Origin: Nitrospira japonica
GTDB taxonomy: Bacteria; Nitrospirota; Thermodesulfovibrionia; Thermodesulfovibrionales; DYHX01
Reading direction: 5' to 3'
DNA: 38,272 nucleotides
NCBI GenBank assembly: GCA_020723925.1
Contig: DYHX01000010.1
Span: forward strand, 1 to 38,272
The notes beneath the pieces were generated by a model. The model did no database searches and was not told the DNA's origin. It was given only the letters and a program-made list of their open reading frames with translations. The position numbers and the translations under genes are program-made. Positions 8,349 to 16,296 of the stretch are shown one piece after another (positions within the stretch are counted from its first letter, which is position 1; every line of letters begins with the position of its first letter).

Positions 8349-9491
8349 ATGGGTCCTTTAGAGTTTTTATACTATATCGGATATTCGATAAAAAAGTGGA
8401 GCAGCTTGAAGAATCAGAAAAGTCTGCCGCATAAGGTTATAAGCATCGGCAACATAACTGTTGGGGGCACTGGCAAGACCCCTGCTGTCATAGCCATAGC
8501 CGAAGAGGCAATAAGGCGCGGATTTAAACCATGCATTCTCACGAGGGGCTACAGGGGTAAGGCAAAGGGGCCATGTTTTGTGAATGCGAAATGTGGAATG
8601 TGGAATGCGGAATTATCTAACTCCGAACTCCGAACCCAGTCCCCGAAGTCTTTAATTGGGGATCTGAACTCTGAACTTTACGGTGATGAGCCTGTATTGA
8701 TGGCAGAGAGATTAAAAGATGTGCCCGTAGTAAAATGTGCAGATAGATATGAAGGCGGTCTTTTTGCTTTAAACTCATTACCCATTACCCATTACCCATT
8801 ACCTGTCTTTATTCTTGATGATGGCTTTCAGCACTGGAAACTATTTAGAGACAAAAATATCCTTCTTGTAGATGGGACCGACCCCTTTGGAGACAGAAAA
8901 CTCCTTCCAGTTGGGAGACTCAGGGAACCGTTAAAGGAGATGAGAAGGGCAGATATAATTGTCATAACCAAAAATACAGTCGGCAGTCGGCAGTCGGCAG
9001 TCAACAGTCGGGCGTTAGAACTAAGAACCAAGAACTTAAAACTCGGAACTCAGAAACATAAAGCCGAGAGTTTAATTAATGAGATAAAGGAATACAATTC
9101 AGGTGCACCCATATTCTTTGCGGGCCATAAGCCATCTTTTGTGCGAACAATATCAGGCCAGGAATTTCCTCCAGACTGGCTCTCAGGCAAGGATGTCTAT
9201 GGTTTCTGCGGCATCGGGAACCCGTATTCTTTTAGAGATACTCTCAGTTCAACAGGTGCACGGCTTATGGGATTCAGGGCATACAGGGACCATCACAGGT
9301 ATAGCAGGTGGGATGTGGAGCGCATTATAAAGGAGTCGCAGAGGAGTAATGCTGAGTGGATTGCTACAACAGAAAAGGATATAATGAGACTCAAAGGCCT
9401 TGATCTGCCAGAGAATCTTGTTTTGTTAGGTATCGAGTTTAGTGTTGATAAGAGGTTTTATGAGGAAGTTTTTAGTGAAATCAAGTTCTAA
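8349..9491 (+). CDS. lpxK: Tetraacyldisaccharide 4'-kinase LpxK with three repeat inserts
   Basis: P-loop kinase that phosphorylates the 4' position of the lipid A disaccharide at the inner membrane. Walker A GGTGKT is at residues 39-44 from ATG 8349. DGFQHW, LLPVGRLREPL and TTEKDIMRL are family motifs. TTG 8343 is an alternative start; neither has a clear ribosome binding site. About 380 residues is long for LpxK. Three stretches are encoded by 7-bp repeats and interrupt the conserved core: about residues 80-111, 143-153 and 210-238. The frame is kept through all three. The gene is separated from waaA by the 8072-8300 element but should belong to the same pathway operon. Confidence 0.88.
   Translation: MGPLEFLYYIGYSIKKWSSLKNQKSLPHKVISIGNITVGGTGKTPAVIAIAEEAIRRGFKPCILTRGYRGKAKGPCFVNAKCGMWNAELSNSELRTQSPKSLIGDLNSELYGDEPVLMAERLKDVPVVKCADRYEGGLFALNSLPITHYPLPVFILDDGFQHWKLFRDKNILLVDGTDPFGDRKLLPVGRLREPLKEMRRADIIVITKNTVGSRQSAVNSRALELRTKNLKLGTQKHKAESLINEIKEYNSGAPIFFAGHKPSFVRTISGQEFPPDWLSGKDVYGFCGIGNPYSFRDTLSSTGARLMGFRAYRDHHRYSRWDVERIIKESQRSNAEWIATTEKDIMRLKGLDLPENLVLLGIEFSVDKRFYEEVFSEIKF
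8586..8680. repeat. Heptamer arrays around a hairpin, lpxK insert 1
   Basis: GCGAAAT, GTGGAAT twice and GCGGAAT occupy 8586-8613. AACTCCG twice and AACCCAG follow at 8619-8639. An imperfect hairpin with TCCCC/GGGGA ends lies at 8640-8662, then AACTCTG and AACTTTA at 8667-8680. The GT-type units are on the plus strand at the left and on the minus strand at the right. Confidence 0.8.
8777..8804. repeat. Heptamer array, lpxK insert 2
   Basis: Four exact 7-bp steps of ATTACCC (the last is ATTACCT), which read GTAATGG on the minus strand. It encodes LPITHYPLP just before the conserved DDGFQHW motif. Confidence 0.88.
8977..9060. repeat. Twelve-unit heptamer array, lpxK insert 3
   Basis: 84 bp that divide exactly into twelve heptamers. 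Five are CAGTCGG-like (8977-9011), one is a junction unit (9012-9018), and six are AACTNNG-like (9019-9060). 84 bp equals 28 codons, so the frame is preserved. The GT-containing strand switches at the junction. Confidence 0.88.
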
Positions 9492-9698
9492 AATCAAAAA
9501 TTCAAAGTGAAGCTCTCCGAGCTTTGCTCGGAGAGCTTCCATGTAAGGAAAATTTTTATTTAGATAGCTGACTTTCATCCCCGACTAAAAGTCGGGGCAT
9601 TCAGTCAGCATCCATGTAAAAATCGTAATCCATGATGCATAAATGGAAATTCAAAAATCAAAAGTCAAAAATCAAAATTGTGGAATTCCTTAATTTTG
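9491..9698. repeat. Composite repeat island: AAATCAA heptamers bracketing hairpins
   Basis: Heptamers AAATCAA/AAATTCA (9491-9508) are followed by a perfect 14-bp hairpin, GAAGCTCTCCGAGC with a TTT loop (9509-9539). It directly follows the lpxK stop and could act as a weak terminator, though no T-run follows. A second two-tier hairpin runs 9567-9609 (GCTGACT outer, CCCCGAC inner). Five more heptamers of the same AAATCAA type lie at 9641-9675, overlapping a palindrome centred on GGAATTCC (9673-9698). There is no gene in 9492-9873. Confidence 0.75.
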
Positions 9699-9712
9699 CA
9701 TTTTTAATTTAT

Positions 9713-9853
9713 CCCCAAGTTGAGCGATTTATTATACAAACCCATGACAGCCGAGACGGCTGTCCTACCCTATGGGTGATGTCGTCAAACAGTAGGACAG
9801 GCGTCTCGCCTGTCAAAGAGTGATTTATAATCAAAGAATCGCTCAATTTGGGT
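9713..9853. mobile_element. Small MITE with terminal inverted repeats and twin hairpins
   Basis: Outer inverted repeats CCCAAGTTGAGCGATT (9714-9729) and its near complement (9837-9852) enclose two 23-bp hairpin units at 9746-9768 and 9792-9814, in opposite orientation. Each unit is a hairpin (GACAGCC/GGCTGTC or GACAGGC/GCCTGTC) plus CCTAC. The two differ by compensatory changes that keep the stems paired. It has no coding capacity and ends 21 bp before yjbQ. Confidence 0.75.
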
Positions 9854-9873
9854 TATCATTAGCGGAGGATTAA

Positions 9874-10278
9874 GTGGTCAGGTATATAAATGTCAGGAGC
9901 AGGACACGGACTGAGTTTATTGACATAACCGAGAAGGTGCAGGAGGTTATAAATGAGGAGGAGATAAAGAGTGGGATATGTTTTCTCTATGTCCCTCATA
10001 CAACAGCAGGCATCACAATTAATGAAGGTGCAGACCCCTCTGTCCAGCGTGATATACAGGTCACACTGAATAAGCTTATACCATTTGAAGGGGATTATCT
10101 TCACAGGGAAGGCAACTCCGCTGCTCATATCAAATCAAGCATAGTCGGGGCATCTCGGTCTGTCATTATTGATGACGGCCGGCTTGTCCTCGGCACATGG
10201 CAAACTATCTATTTCTGCGAGTTTGATGGCCCGAGGCACAGAAGGGTTGTGCTGAAGTTTATAAGCGATAGGCTTTAG
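9874..10278 (+). CDS. yjbQ: UPF0047 family protein YjbQ
   Basis: A 134-residue UPF0047 protein covering the whole family. HTTAGITINE and the histidine-rich YLHREGNSAAHIKSS region are the conserved, probably metal-binding parts. Weak thiamine-phosphate-synthase-like activity has been reported for some members, but the cellular role is unsettled. The start is GTG 9874, with GGAGG at 9864-9868 (5-nt spacing). It stands alone between the MITE and a convergent gene, so its promoter must lie within or next to the MITE. Confidence 0.88.
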   Translation: MVRYINVRSRTRTEFIDITEKVQEVINEEEIKSGICFLYVPHTTAGITINEGADPSVQRDIQVTLNKLIPFEGDYLHREGNSAAHIKSSIVGASRSVIIDDGRLVLGTWQTIYFCEFDGPRHRRVVLKFISDRL

Positions 10279-10281
10279 CAC

Positions 10282-10315
10282 GTAAACCACCACACCTGTA
10301 AAGGTGGGGGTTTAC
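10282..10315. terminator. Bidirectional hairpin between convergent yjbQ and acyl-CoA synthetase
   Basis: GTAAACC at 10282-10288 pairs with GGTTTAC at 10309-10315, with an inner ACACC/GGTG pairing and a TGTAAA loop. It overlaps the stop codon of the minus-strand gene, as expected for a shared terminator. Confidence 0.65.
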
Positions 10316-11922
10316 TTTCCGAATTCTTTCGTTTTCAATTCTTTCCTCTTTATCTTCCCACTTACAGTTTTGGGCAGGTCATCAACGAATTCAATCTTTC
10401 GGGGATACTTATAAGGTGCTGTGTGTCTCTTGACAAATCCCTGAAGCTCCTTCACTAAGGCATCTGATGGCCTGTAGCCTTTTGTTAAGACGATAAATGC
10501 CTTCACAACCTCGCCCCTGACCTCATCAGGGCTTGCAACAACCGCAGACTCTTTTACAGCAGGATGTTCAATTAAAACGCTCTCTATCTCAAACGGCCCA
10601 ATCCTGTATCCCGATGTGAGGATGATGTCATCAGCCCTTCCAACAAACCAGAAGTATCCATCCTCGTCCTTGCATGCCCTGTCCCCTGTTATATACCATT
10701 CGCCCTTTATTGTCTTTTCTGTTGCCTCAGGGCTTCCGTGATATTCCTTGAATAGACCAACAGGCCTCTCTGGTATTATCTTTATTGCTATGTCACCTTC
10801 AATGCCTGAAGAGACTGGATTCCCATTGTCATCAACAATATCCACAGTAAACCCGGGGGCTGGCACTCCCATTGAGCCTGGCTTTGCCGGAAGACATCTG
10901 TAATTCGCCAGAACATTCACTGTCTCTGTCTGGCCATACCCATCATAGATGTATCTTCCTGTTTTTTCCTTCCAGATTTCGATTATCTCTTTATTCAATG
11001 GCTCTCCTGCTGCAACAAAATGACGGACAAAAGGAAAGAGGGGCTGGTTATACTTTCCTGAGGTAAGTGTCTCCTTGACCATCATCCTGTAGGCTGTTGG
11101 TGGACCGCAGAATGTGGTGATGGGATACCCCTGAAATATCTCCATTGTTAATGACGGCTCAAACTTTCCCTTTTTATAAAAAGAAAATATTGTTGCACCC
11201 ATATGCCATGGACCAAAGAGGCTTGACCATGCTGCCTTTGCCCATCCAGTGTCTGAGAGGTTCCAGTGCAGGTCACCTGGCCTCAGGTCAAGCCAGTATT
11301 TGCCCGTTATCAGATGCGCAAGTGGATATGACGCCTGTGTGTGCAAAACCATCTTTGGTGGGCCTGTTGTACCTGACGTGAAATAGATTAAGGCAGGCTC
11401 ATCTGAAAAAACCCTTTCGCCTTCAAAGGTATCTGCCCTCTCCCGTTCTTCTATGTAATCACTCCATCCCTGCCTTTCACCAACGATTATAATAATGGGA
11501 TTAGTTAAAGAACCCTTTACTGCATCTTCCACCTTCTCAGCGTCCTCATCTGTTGCAATGATTGCCTTTATATCTGTTGCCGATAGCCTGTATTCAATAT
11601 CCTTTGATGTAAGGAGGGTTGTTGCCGGGATTGGAATTGCATTGAGCCTCATAAGCGCGAGCATGACTTCCCACCACTCCGGGATATTGGGAAGCATGAC
11701 AAGAACCTTATCTCCCCTGTTGATGCCCATTTTTTTAAAGGCGCCTGCACCCTTTGAGGAGAGAATTTTCAGTTCATTGAATGAGAACCTTTTCTCTATT
11801 ACACCATCAGTCCAGAAAAGGGCCTGCCTCTCTTCCCACGTATCAAAGACGTCAAGGGGAAATGAGAACCTTTCAGGGACTGAAAGGGAAAATTTTCCGT
11901 ATTCTTTCCTGTAGTCTTTCAT
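10312..11922 (-). CDS. AMP-forming acyl-CoA synthetase, ACSM/medium-chain type
   Basis: ANL-superfamily acid-CoA ligase. It activates a carboxylic acid with ATP and transfers the acyl group to CoA. The P-loop YFTSGTTGPPK, the YGQTET motif, TGDRA, and the C-terminal catalytic Lys in PKTVSGKIKRKE are all present. The length of about 536 residues is normal. The overall pattern (DLHWNLSDTGWAKAAWSS) is closest to medium-chain/ACSM ligases, and the substrate cannot be read from sequence. The start ATG 11922 fits the family N-terminus. In-frame ATGs at 11940 and 11955 are possible but would nearly reach the divergent rtcA start. The promoters of the two genes must overlap. Confidence 0.85.
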   Translation of the reverse strand: MKDYRKEYGKFSLSVPERFSFPLDVFDTWEERQALFWTDGVIEKRFSFNELKILSSKGAGAFKKMGINRGDKVLVMLPNIPEWWEVMLALMRLNAIPIPATTLLTSKDIEYRLSATDIKAIIATDEDAEKVEDAVKGSLTNPIIIIVGERQGWSDYIEERERADTFEGERVFSDEPALIYFTSGTTGPPKMVLHTQASYPLAHLITGKYWLDLRPGDLHWNLSDTGWAKAAWSSLFGPWHMGATIFSFYKKGKFEPSLTMEIFQGYPITTFCGPPTAYRMMVKETLTSGKYNQPLFPFVRHFVAAGEPLNKEIIEIWKEKTGRYIYDGYGQTETVNVLANYRCLPAKPGSMGVPAPGFTVDIVDDNGNPVSSGIEGDIAIKIIPERPVGLFKEYHGSPEATEKTIKGEWYITGDRACKDEDGYFWFVGRADDIILTSGYRIGPFEIESVLIEHPAVKESAVVASPDEVRGEVVKAFIVLTKGYRPSDALVKELQGFVKRHTAPYKYPRKIEFVDDLPKTVSGKIKRKELKTKEFGK

Positions 11923-11961
11923 GTTAGGTGCTTGTTGCATCCTACATGCTATCATATATCT

Positions 11962-12981
11962 ATGCTCGAAATCGATGGAAGCTATGGCGAGGCAGGAGGC
12001 CAGATACTGAGGACCGCCCTGAGTCTTTCATCCCTCTTAAGAAAACCTTTCAGGATTTTTAACATACGGAAGGGCCGCAAAAAGCATGGCCTCATGCCAC
12101 AGCATCTCACATGCGTCCGTGCTATGACCCTTATATCAAATGCAACTGTGAAGGGCGATACTGAAAGTTCCATGGAGCTTGTTTTTGAGCCTGAAGAGGT
12201 GAAACATGGGGATTATTTCTTTGATATAGGCACTGCTGGCTCAACATCCCTTGTGCTCCAGACACTGCTTCTGCCATTGACATTCTCAGCAGGGAAATCT
12301 TCTATAACGATTAAGGGTGGGACCCATGTGCCCTTTAGCCCGCCATTTCATTATATAAGCGCGGTCTTTTTGCCCATGCTCAATAAGCTCGGCATAAAGA
12401 TTTCTGCTGAGATAGAGAGCTATGGTTTTTATCCAAAGGGCGGAGGGAAGATAAATGTAAATATCCACCCCTGCAAAAGCGTAAAGGGTATCGGCCTCCT
12501 TGAACGCGGAGATGTCCTTTATCTGAACGGCTACTCTGGTGTTGGAAATCTTCCTTTGAGCATTGCTGAGAGACAGAGGGATTCTACATTAAAAACACTT
12601 GCGGGTTTCAAGGTTGATATAGAGCTGATAGAAGTTCCAACACCTGGTGAGGGGACATTTGTTTTTTTATGTGCCCATACAGAAAACTCCATCGCTGGGT
12701 TTTCGTGCCTCGGTGAGAGGGGAAAGAAGGCTGAGAAGGTTGGTGAGGAGGCTGCAAGGGAGTTCCTTGATTATCATTCAACTGGTGCATGTCTTGACCC
12801 GCACATGGCTGACCAGATTGTGCTTTATCTTGCTATGGCAAACACTGAATCTTCTTTCACAACATCCTGTATCTCAAACCATCTTTTTACGAACCTCTGG
12901 GTTCTCGCGAAGTTCCTGGGCATCGAATACAAAATCGAAGGGGAAAGGGGCTATCCAGGCAAAGTGACACTATTCCCTTGA
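11962..12981 (+). CDS. rtcA: RNA 3'-terminal phosphate cyclase
   Basis: A 339-residue RtcA. It converts RNA 3'-phosphate to a 2',3'-cyclic phosphate with ATP, through an adenylated His. The N-terminal signature IDGSYGEAGGQILRTA and the C-terminal DPHMADQIVLYLA, containing the His nucleophile, are clear. The start is ATG 11962, since the family begins with MLEIDG; the upstream in-frame TTG 11932 adds ten unrelated residues. There is no rtcB or rtcR beside it. It diverges from the acyl-CoA synthetase with about 40 bp between starts. Confidence 0.92.
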   Translation: MLEIDGSYGEAGGQILRTALSLSSLLRKPFRIFNIRKGRKKHGLMPQHLTCVRAMTLISNATVKGDTESSMELVFEPEEVKHGDYFFDIGTAGSTSLVLQTLLLPLTFSAGKSSITIKGGTHVPFSPPFHYISAVFLPMLNKLGIKISAEIESYGFYPKGGGKINVNIHPCKSVKGIGLLERGDVLYLNGYSGVGNLPLSIAERQRDSTLKTLAGFKVDIELIEVPTPGEGTFVFLCAHTENSIAGFSCLGERGKKAEKVGEEAAREFLDYHSTGACLDPHMADQIVLYLAMANTESSFTTSCISNHLFTNLWVLAKFLGIEYKIEGERGYPGKVTLFP

Positions 12982-13008
12982 CTCTGATCAGACTGGTGAA
13001 TAAAATCA

Positions 13009-13084
13009 TGGTGGGCAGTCGCAGAATCGAACTGCGGACACGAGGCTTTTCAGGCCTCTGCTCTACCGACTGAGCTAACTGCCC
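13009..13084 (-). tRNA. tRNA-Phe (anticodon GAA)
   Basis: A 76-nt cloverleaf read on the minus strand. The acceptor GGGCAGT pairs with ACTGCCC, discriminator A and CCA are encoded, the D-stem is GCTC/GAGC, the anticodon stem is GAGGC/GCCTC with loop CTGAAAA, and the T-arm is CGCAG-TTCGATT-CTGCG. It lies between rtcA and lnt in the opposite direction. Confidence 0.96.
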
Positions 13085-13095
13085 ACGGTATAGTC

Positions 13096-13178
13096 GTTAA
13101 AAGTTAGAAGTTACCCATTTAATAAAAAACGCCATAACTTTTTACTTTTAACTTCTAACTTTACACTTTTAACTTTTT
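13096..13178. repeat. Inverted pair of heptamer arrays upstream of lnt
   Basis: GTTAAAA, GTTAGAA, GTTACCC at 13096-13116. Five ACTTTTA-like units at 13144-13178 read GTTAAAA-like on the minus strand. The two arrays face each other across 27 bp and could form a long imperfect hairpin. The gap between tRNA-Phe and lnt holds little else. Confidence 0.75.
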
Positions 13179-13190
13179 TGATGTCAAGCC

Positions 13191-14741
13191 ATGATACGAC
13201 TCTTGGTCAATAAACTGAGCCTCTATGCCCCTGCTGTCCTTTCAGGGATTGCACTCATTTTCTGCTTTCCAACCTTTGACCTCTACCTCCTGTCGTGGAT
13301 TGCCCTCGTACCTTTTTTGATCTCCCTCTGGAACAAAAAACCAGAACAGGCGTTTAAGGCAGGGTTTTTTATGGGATTGCCCTATTTCTTTGGAACCCTC
13401 TACTGGATATACCATTCAATAAACCATTATGGCGGTGTCTCATTTATATCAAGCCTATGCATCGTCTTCCTCCTCTGCCTCTATCTGAGCCTTTATACTG
13501 GGCTCTTTGCGCTGTTTTTTTCTATGAAGATAAGATCAACACGCTTCCCTGCCATCTTCATTGCCCCTGTCTTATGGGTCACCCTTGAGTTCATTCGCTC
13601 CTATGCCCTCACAGGTTTCCCGTGGTCAAGCATCGGATATACACAGTACAGGTTCTTACATGCAATACAGTTTGCGGACATAACAGGCATCTACGGCGTC
13701 TCCTTTTTTGTTGTTGCAATAAATGGTGCCATTGCTGATTTCTTCATAATGAAAAGGCGCCTCCAGGACATGCCCCTATTCTCGCTTTCCCAGACAGCAG
13801 TGGGATTTGTTCTCCTTTCTGTCTCGATAATCGCGATATTTACATATGGATACTGGCGCCTTAATGAGAATCGGCCAGGCAAGCCCATACGTGTTAGTAT
13901 TATCCAGGGCAACATAGAGCAGGATAAAAAATGGGAGACTGCTTATCAAAAAGAGGTGATGGATACTTCTAAGGAACTGTCAAAGACAGCCGTAACCCGC
14001 GCACCCTCTTTAATCGTATGGCCGGAGACCTCTGTCCCCTTTTACTTTAATTACGATAAGGCCTATACCCGGGAATTTACCGATTTCCAGCGAGAATTAA
14101 ATGCCTATCTATTATTCGGGAGTATTCTTATAAAAGAGACCCCGCCTGAGGGCAGCAAATACCTCCTTGCAAATAGTGCTATATTGCTTGACCCTGATGG
14201 AAAAACGTCTTATATTTATGATAAAATACATTTAGTTCCCTTCGGAGAGTATATCCCGCTTAGAAAAATCCTTTTTTTCCTGGATAAACTCGTTGTCGGG
14301 ATAGGGGATTACGTCCCGGGGAAACATTATTCAAGGGCCGAAACACCCTATGGAAGTTTTGGAACCCATATATGCTACGAGATAATATTTCCCGGTCTTG
14401 TAAGGAAGTTTTATTCAAGAGGTGGGGATTTCATGGTGACTATAACAAACGATGCATGGTTTGGAAGGACGACAGGACCATATCAGCATTTCAGTATGGC
14501 TGTTTTTCGCGCCATCGAAAATAGAAAGCCATTAATAAGGGCTGCAAATACAGGTGTTTCAGGCTTTATTGACAGCAACGGTAGGATTTTAGGGACTACG
14601 CCGATCTTCCAAAAAGAGGTGATGACTATGGATGTGATGACAGACTCTTATAGGAGTTTCTATTCAAAGTATGGCGACCTCTTTTCATATTTATGTATAG
14701 TTATCACAGTTTTGTTATTAATAAATGTTAGTAGGAGGTAA
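13191..14741 (+). CDS. lnt: Apolipoprotein N-acyltransferase
   Basis: A 516-residue inner-membrane enzyme that N-acylates the lipobox Cys of lipoproteins. Several N-terminal membrane helices (residues about 10-210) precede a periplasmic nitrilase-like domain. The catalytic triad is visible as E279 (VWPETS), K345 (YDKIHLVPFGEY) and C395 (HICYEIIFP). A final helix lies at the C-terminus. ATG 13191 lacks a clear ribosome binding site; the repeat arrays occupy the leader. The stop is 1 nt before the prfB ATG. Confidence 0.93.
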   Translation: MIRLLVNKLSLYAPAVLSGIALIFCFPTFDLYLLSWIALVPFLISLWNKKPEQAFKAGFFMGLPYFFGTLYWIYHSINHYGGVSFISSLCIVFLLCLYLSLYTGLFALFFSMKIRSTRFPAIFIAPVLWVTLEFIRSYALTGFPWSSIGYTQYRFLHAIQFADITGIYGVSFFVVAINGAIADFFIMKRRLQDMPLFSLSQTAVGFVLLSVSIIAIFTYGYWRLNENRPGKPIRVSIIQGNIEQDKKWETAYQKEVMDTSKELSKTAVTRAPSLIVWPETSVPFYFNYDKAYTREFTDFQRELNAYLLFGSILIKETPPEGSKYLLANSAILLDPDGKTSYIYDKIHLVPFGEYIPLRKILFFLDKLVVGIGDYVPGKHYSRAETPYGSFGTHICYEIIFPGLVRKFYSRGGDFMVTITNDAWFGRTTGPYQHFSMAVFRAIENRKPLIRAANTGVSGFIDSNGRILGTTPIFQKEVMTMDVMTDSYRSFYSKYGDLFSYLCIVITVLLLINVSRR

Positions 14742-14742
14742 T

Positions 14743-15853
14743 ATGCTGCTTCAGGACGAACTAAAAGAAGAACTTTCTATTCTCAGGACAAAGATAGATG
14801 CCCTGAGAGGTTATCTTTGATGTCTCGAAACTTAAAGAAGATATAGAAAACATCAATAGAGAACTCTCCTCGGAGGCTGTATGGTCATCCTCTCAAAAGA
14901 TGCACGAGCTGCAGAAGAAAAAGGCACTGCTTGAGGATACTCTCGTCCCATTCGAGGCTATTAATGAAAAGCTCTTATACCTCGAAGACTCCATAGAAAT
15001 ACTCAAGGAAGAGGGTGGGGATGTTTTCCTGAAAGAGATTCAGCAGGCTATAAAAAACCTAAAGGAAGAGATCGATACCTTTGAACTCAGACACCTCCTT
15101 TCCGGAGAGATGGACAGAAATAACGCTATTGTTACCATCCATCCTGGTGCAGGCGGAACAGAAAGCCAGGACTGGGCACAGATGCTTATGAGGATGTATC
15201 TCAGGTGGGCAGAACGCCATGGGTTCAATACACAGATAGTTGACCTTCAGCCCGGGGAAGAGGCAGGGATAAAGAGTGCAACCATAACAATAACAGGTCC
15301 CTATGCCTACGGCTACATAAAGGCAGAGGCCGGCGTCCACAGACTTGTCAGGATATCTCCTTTTGATGCAAATCGGAGAAGGCATACATCGTTTTCTGCT
15401 GTACTTGTTTATCCAGAGGTTGAAGAGGATATAACCATAGAGATAAAAGAGGATGAAATTAGGGTTGATACCTTCAGGGCCTCGGGTGCAGGTGGTCAGC
15501 ACGTAAATAAGACCTCGTCTGCTGTAAGAATAACCCATATCCCTACAGGTATAGTTGTGACATGCCAGAATGAACGATCACAGCATAAAAACAGAGCAAT
15601 AGCAATGAAGATACTTAAGGCAAGGCTTTATGATATTAGCCTTAAAGAGCAGGAAAGAAAGGTAGAAGGCATTATGGGTGATAAAAAGGATATAGCATGG
15701 GGAAGTCAGATAAGGTCTTATGTGCTTCAACCATACAGGCTTGTGAAGGATCATAGGACTGGTGTTGAGATAGGTAATGTGGATGCTGTACTTGATGGGG
15801 ATATAGATACATTTATAAAGACATTTCTAAGAGAGATGAGGGGAGATAATTGA
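14743..15853 (+). CDS. prfB: Peptide chain release factor 2, with programmed +1 frameshift
   Basis: RF2 terminates at UGA and UAA. Translation starts at ATG 14743 (AGGAGG at 14733-14738), reads 25 codons and meets an in-frame TGA at 14818-14820 in the context TATCTTTGA, with an AGAGG element just upstream. Skipping T14818 continues at GAT 14819 to the stop at 15853, giving 369 residues. With this frame the SPF anticodon motif is at 205-207 and GGQ at 250-252, exactly as in E. coli RF2. This is the classic autoregulatory frameshift. The gene follows lnt by 1 nt. Confidence 0.95.
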
Positions 15854-16296
15854 TTTTAGATACCCTCCCGTAAGCTTTAGGGCTGTTCGTTTCTACTATT
15901 AGTACTTAAATATCCTTTTAGTAGTTGTAGTAGTTGATGTTAGTAGGTGAAAAAGTCTATTTTAAGGCTCTAGCTAAGGGTTTTAATTGTCAATAAACGT
16001 AGCGAATTTTATTGTACTTTTTAACAAAAATGAGGGCGCTTAAAATATTACAGGATACTAACAAAAAACTACCTATTTTCTTGCTCTGGATGTGGATATA
16101 AGTTATAATATTTTACCTTCCCCAAAGAGAGTTATTAACATTTGTTAGTAAGCTGTTAATAAATGGATAACGAGCGTATTCCCCGCAGCAAGCTGCGGGG
16201 TTTAGCGAGCGAATATAAAAATAAATAATAATTACTTACATTAAGATTCCTTCTTGTAGCTTTGTTACAGGGAATCTTCAATAAAGTGGCGCATAA
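15854..16296. other. Probable replication origin (oriC) upstream of dnaA
   Basis: A 443-bp AT-rich gap between prfB and dnaA. DnaA-box-like 9-mers are TGTGGATAT at 16091-16099 (8 of 9 to the consensus), TTATTAACA at 16132-16140, TGTTAATAA at 16154-16162 and AATGGATAA at 16162-16170 (7 of 9 each). AT-rich DNA suited to unwinding flanks them, notably 16210-16245. The dnaA-dnaN-gyrB order supports this. Individual boxes are weak matches. Confidence 0.6.
16181..16200. repeat. GC hairpin inside the putative origin
   Basis: CCCCGCAGC at 16181-16189 pairs with GCTGCGGGG at 16192-16200. CGAGCG occurs as a direct repeat on both sides (16171-16176 and 16206-16211). It is the only GC-rich patch in an AT-rich gap. 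Confidence 0.7.

Noticed and set aside
8977-9060. CRISPR-like short repeats
   Set aside because: Units are 7 bp and contiguous without spacers, and they lie inside a coding frame; no cas gene is present.
9632-9823. 63-codon plus-strand ORF in the repeat island
   Set aside because: It is composed of heptamers and MITE hairpin sequence, so coding is accidental.
15059-15538. 159-codon minus-strand ORF
   Set aside because: It is antisense to prfB, which is supported by SPF and GGQ motifs at the expected positions.
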